A DNA stretch of 64,000 nt. It comes from Mesorhizobium sp. B2-4-3. GTDB taxonomy: Bacteria > Pseudomonadota > Alphaproteobacteria > Rhizobiales > Rhizobiaceae. The stretch spans positions 310,001-374,000 of the forward strand of contig NZ_VFVL01000002.1 in the NCBI RefSeq assembly GCF_006442815.1, read 5' to 3'. The notes beneath the pieces were generated by a model, which saw only the letters and a list, made by a program, of their open reading frames with translations, was not told where the DNA came from and did not search any database. Positions 62,963 to 64,000 of the stretch are shown piece after piece (within the stretch, counting starts at the first letter, position 1; the number at the start of each line of letters is the position of its first letter). Made by a program: the position numbers and the translations under genes.

Positions 62963-63766
62963 ATGGACCTGATTGTACGCGAGAAAGTCGAGAGCGGCGT
63001 TCTCCTTCTGCGGCTCAACGATCCGTCTACCAGGAATGCGATCTCCGAACTTGCGATGATCGAGGCGCTTCTCGGCGCGATTGCCGAGGCAGAGGGCAAT
63101 CCCGCCGTTCGGGTCATTATCCTGACGGGCGAAGGATCAAGCTTCTCGTCTGGCGGGAATATCAAGAAGCTTGGCAGAGGTGCAGGATATCAAGACAATG
63201 TTCCGGCCCAGACGCGTCTGAACTACAAATCCGGTATCCAGCGGTTGCCGCTGGCTTTCGAAAAGCTGGAAGTACCTGTGATCGCAGCGATCAATGGGCC
63301 GGCCATCGGAGCAGGTCTAGACCTCGCTCTAATGTGCGATATCCGCATCGCGTCCGAAGCTGCGAAATTCGCTGAAAGTTTTGTCAAGCTCGGCATTATA
63401 CCCGGCGACGGCGGCGCTTGGCTGCTTCCGCGTATTGTCGGCTTCGCGAAAGCATCGGAGCTCGCCTTAACAGGCGATACGATCGACGCGGCTGAGGGTT
63501 TGGCAATCGGTCTTGTGTCGCGGGTCGTCCCACCCGCTGCCCTTTTGCCCGAGGCGCAGAAAATTGCTGGTCGAATCGCGTCTAATCCTCGGCATGCGGT
63601 TCGGATGACGAAGCAGCTTCTGCGGCAGGCCCACCGACTGTCGCTAAATCAAACCTTGGAATTGTCGTCTGCTTTTCAAGCTCTTGCTCACGAAACGCGC
63701 GATCACGAAGAAGCTGTGGCGGCAGTTCGCGAGAAGCGAAAGCCGAACTTCCAGGTTGATCTATGA
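62963..63766 (+). CDS. Enoyl-CoA hydratase/isomerase family protein
   Basis: A crotonase-fold protein of 267 residues. The oxyanion-hole segments are GEGSSFSSGGNIKKL and AAINGPAIGAGLDLALMCDIRIAS; the Glu-containing active-site region is FVKLGIIPGDGGAWLLPRIVG. It hydrates the enoyl-CoA made by the upstream dehydrogenase pair. AGGTGA precedes the ATG. Its stop lies only five bases from the stop of the convergent IclR-type gene. Confidence 0.88.
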   Translation: MDLIVREKVESGVLLLRLNDPSTRNAISELAMIEALLGAIAEAEGNPAVRVIILTGEGSSFSSGGNIKKLGRGAGYQDNVPAQTRLNYKSGIQRLPLAFEKLEVPVIAAINGPAIGAGLDLALMCDIRIASEAAKFAESFVKLGIIPGDGGAWLLPRIVGFAKASELALTGDTIDAAEGLAIGLVSRVVPPAALLPEAQKIAGRIASNPRHAVRMTKQLLRQAHRLSLNQTLELSSAFQALAHETRDHEEAVAAVREKRKPNFQVDL

Positions 63767-63771
63767 CGCGA

Positions 63772-64000
63772 TCAAATACCGGCTTTAGCCAAGGCGTCTG
63801 CTATTTCTGCAGCTGCAGATTGCAACGGGCCAAGATAGGTTTCGACGGCCGCCTCATGCGTCACGGTCTGCTTGAGGAACATCATGTTCAGCGCCCCGTA
63901 GCTATGACCGTCCTGTTGCACAGGAACGGCCATCGCCCAAATCTTCCCCTTGTATTCGCGCTGGCTGTAACCCTCATCCATAAGGGCATATCCAGCGTTC
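63772..64000 (-). CDS. IclR-type transcriptional regulator, C-terminal part
   Basis: The last 75 residues of a minus-strand gene that continues off the right edge. NAGYALMDEGYSQREYKGKIW and MAVPVQQDGHSYGALNMMFLKQTVT, followed by a helix to the stop, match the end of the IclR effector-binding domain, where GxxxxxEE and AVPV motifs are usual. It probably regulates the adjacent beta-oxidation and TPP genes. The HTH part is not visible. Confidence 0.75.
   Translation of the reverse strand, partial: NAGYALMDEGYSQREYKGKIWAMAVPVQQDGHSYGALNMMFLKQTVTHEAAVETYLGPLQSAAAEIADALAKAGI

Overview
The window is bacterial, GC-rich chromosomal DNA without rRNA, tRNA, CRISPR or any intact transposase or integrase. 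Gene style (many SDR dehydrogenases, several sugar and amine ABC importers, FadR/LysR/ROK/IclR regulators, MttB and dimethylglycine-dehydrogenase enzymes) points to an alphaproteobacterium of the Rhizobiales, most like Mesorhizobium. That assignment comes from recall of protein style, not a search.

Layout. (1) 1-7.7 kb: a two-partner secretion locus, with the end of a TpsB transporter and a 2126-residue TpsA adhesin carrying about ten MBG/YDG-type repeats and a C-terminal cysteine pair, followed by a relic of a second tpsA signal peptide. (2) 7.8-10.4 kb: a GNAT acetyltransferase and two SDRs. (3) 10.7-19.0 kb: a CUT1 sugar ABC importer operon with a XylB-like aldose dehydrogenase, an SDR and a TIM-barrel isomerase, divergent from a ROK regulator. 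(4) 19.1-29.1 kb, all on the minus strand: a Tat-exported SBP_bac_5 protein, a MmgE/PrpD protein, a TPP enzyme, a LysR regulator, a dimethylglycine/sarcosine dehydrogenase-like flavoprotein and a non-pyrrolysine MttB methyltransferase, suggesting quaternary-amine demethylation. (5) 29.4-37.3 kb: an eight-gene operon whose start and stop codons all overlap, headed by a FadR-type regulator and divergent from a mandelate-racemase-type dehydratase; it looks like an uncharacterised sugar-acid pathway. (6) 37.5-44.4 kb: a CUT2 sugar importer, a second FadR-type regulator and the oxidative L-rhamnose enzymes (L-rhamnose 1-dehydrogenase, mutarotase, L-rhamnonate dehydratase).

(7) From about 44.4 kb the base composition becomes visibly less GC-rich. 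45.0-54.4 kb holds an aspartate-type aminotransferase, a HpaI/RhmA aldolase, an orphan LivJ-type binding protein, a class V aminotransferase, a 3-hydroxyisobutyrate-dehydrogenase-like protein, an amidase remnant, and a LysR regulator divergent from an MmsA-type aldehyde dehydrogenase. Duplicated flanks and gene fragments show that this region has been rearranged. (8) 54.9-55.6 kb is a GC-rich TauE/SafE permease. (9) 55.8-64.0 kb is a lower-GC catabolic module: TPP enzyme, aldehyde dehydrogenase and thiolase on one strand, divergent from two acyl-CoA dehydrogenases and an enoyl-CoA hydratase, with the start of an IclR-type regulator at the right edge. It may open a cyclic or 2-keto substrate, oxidise the aldehyde and feed beta-oxidation.

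Best candidates for undescribed biology are the coupled 29.4-37.3 kb operon with two matching FadR-type operator palindromes, the TPP/ALDH/beta-oxidation module, and the duplicated-and-deleted LysR-ALDH promoter module.
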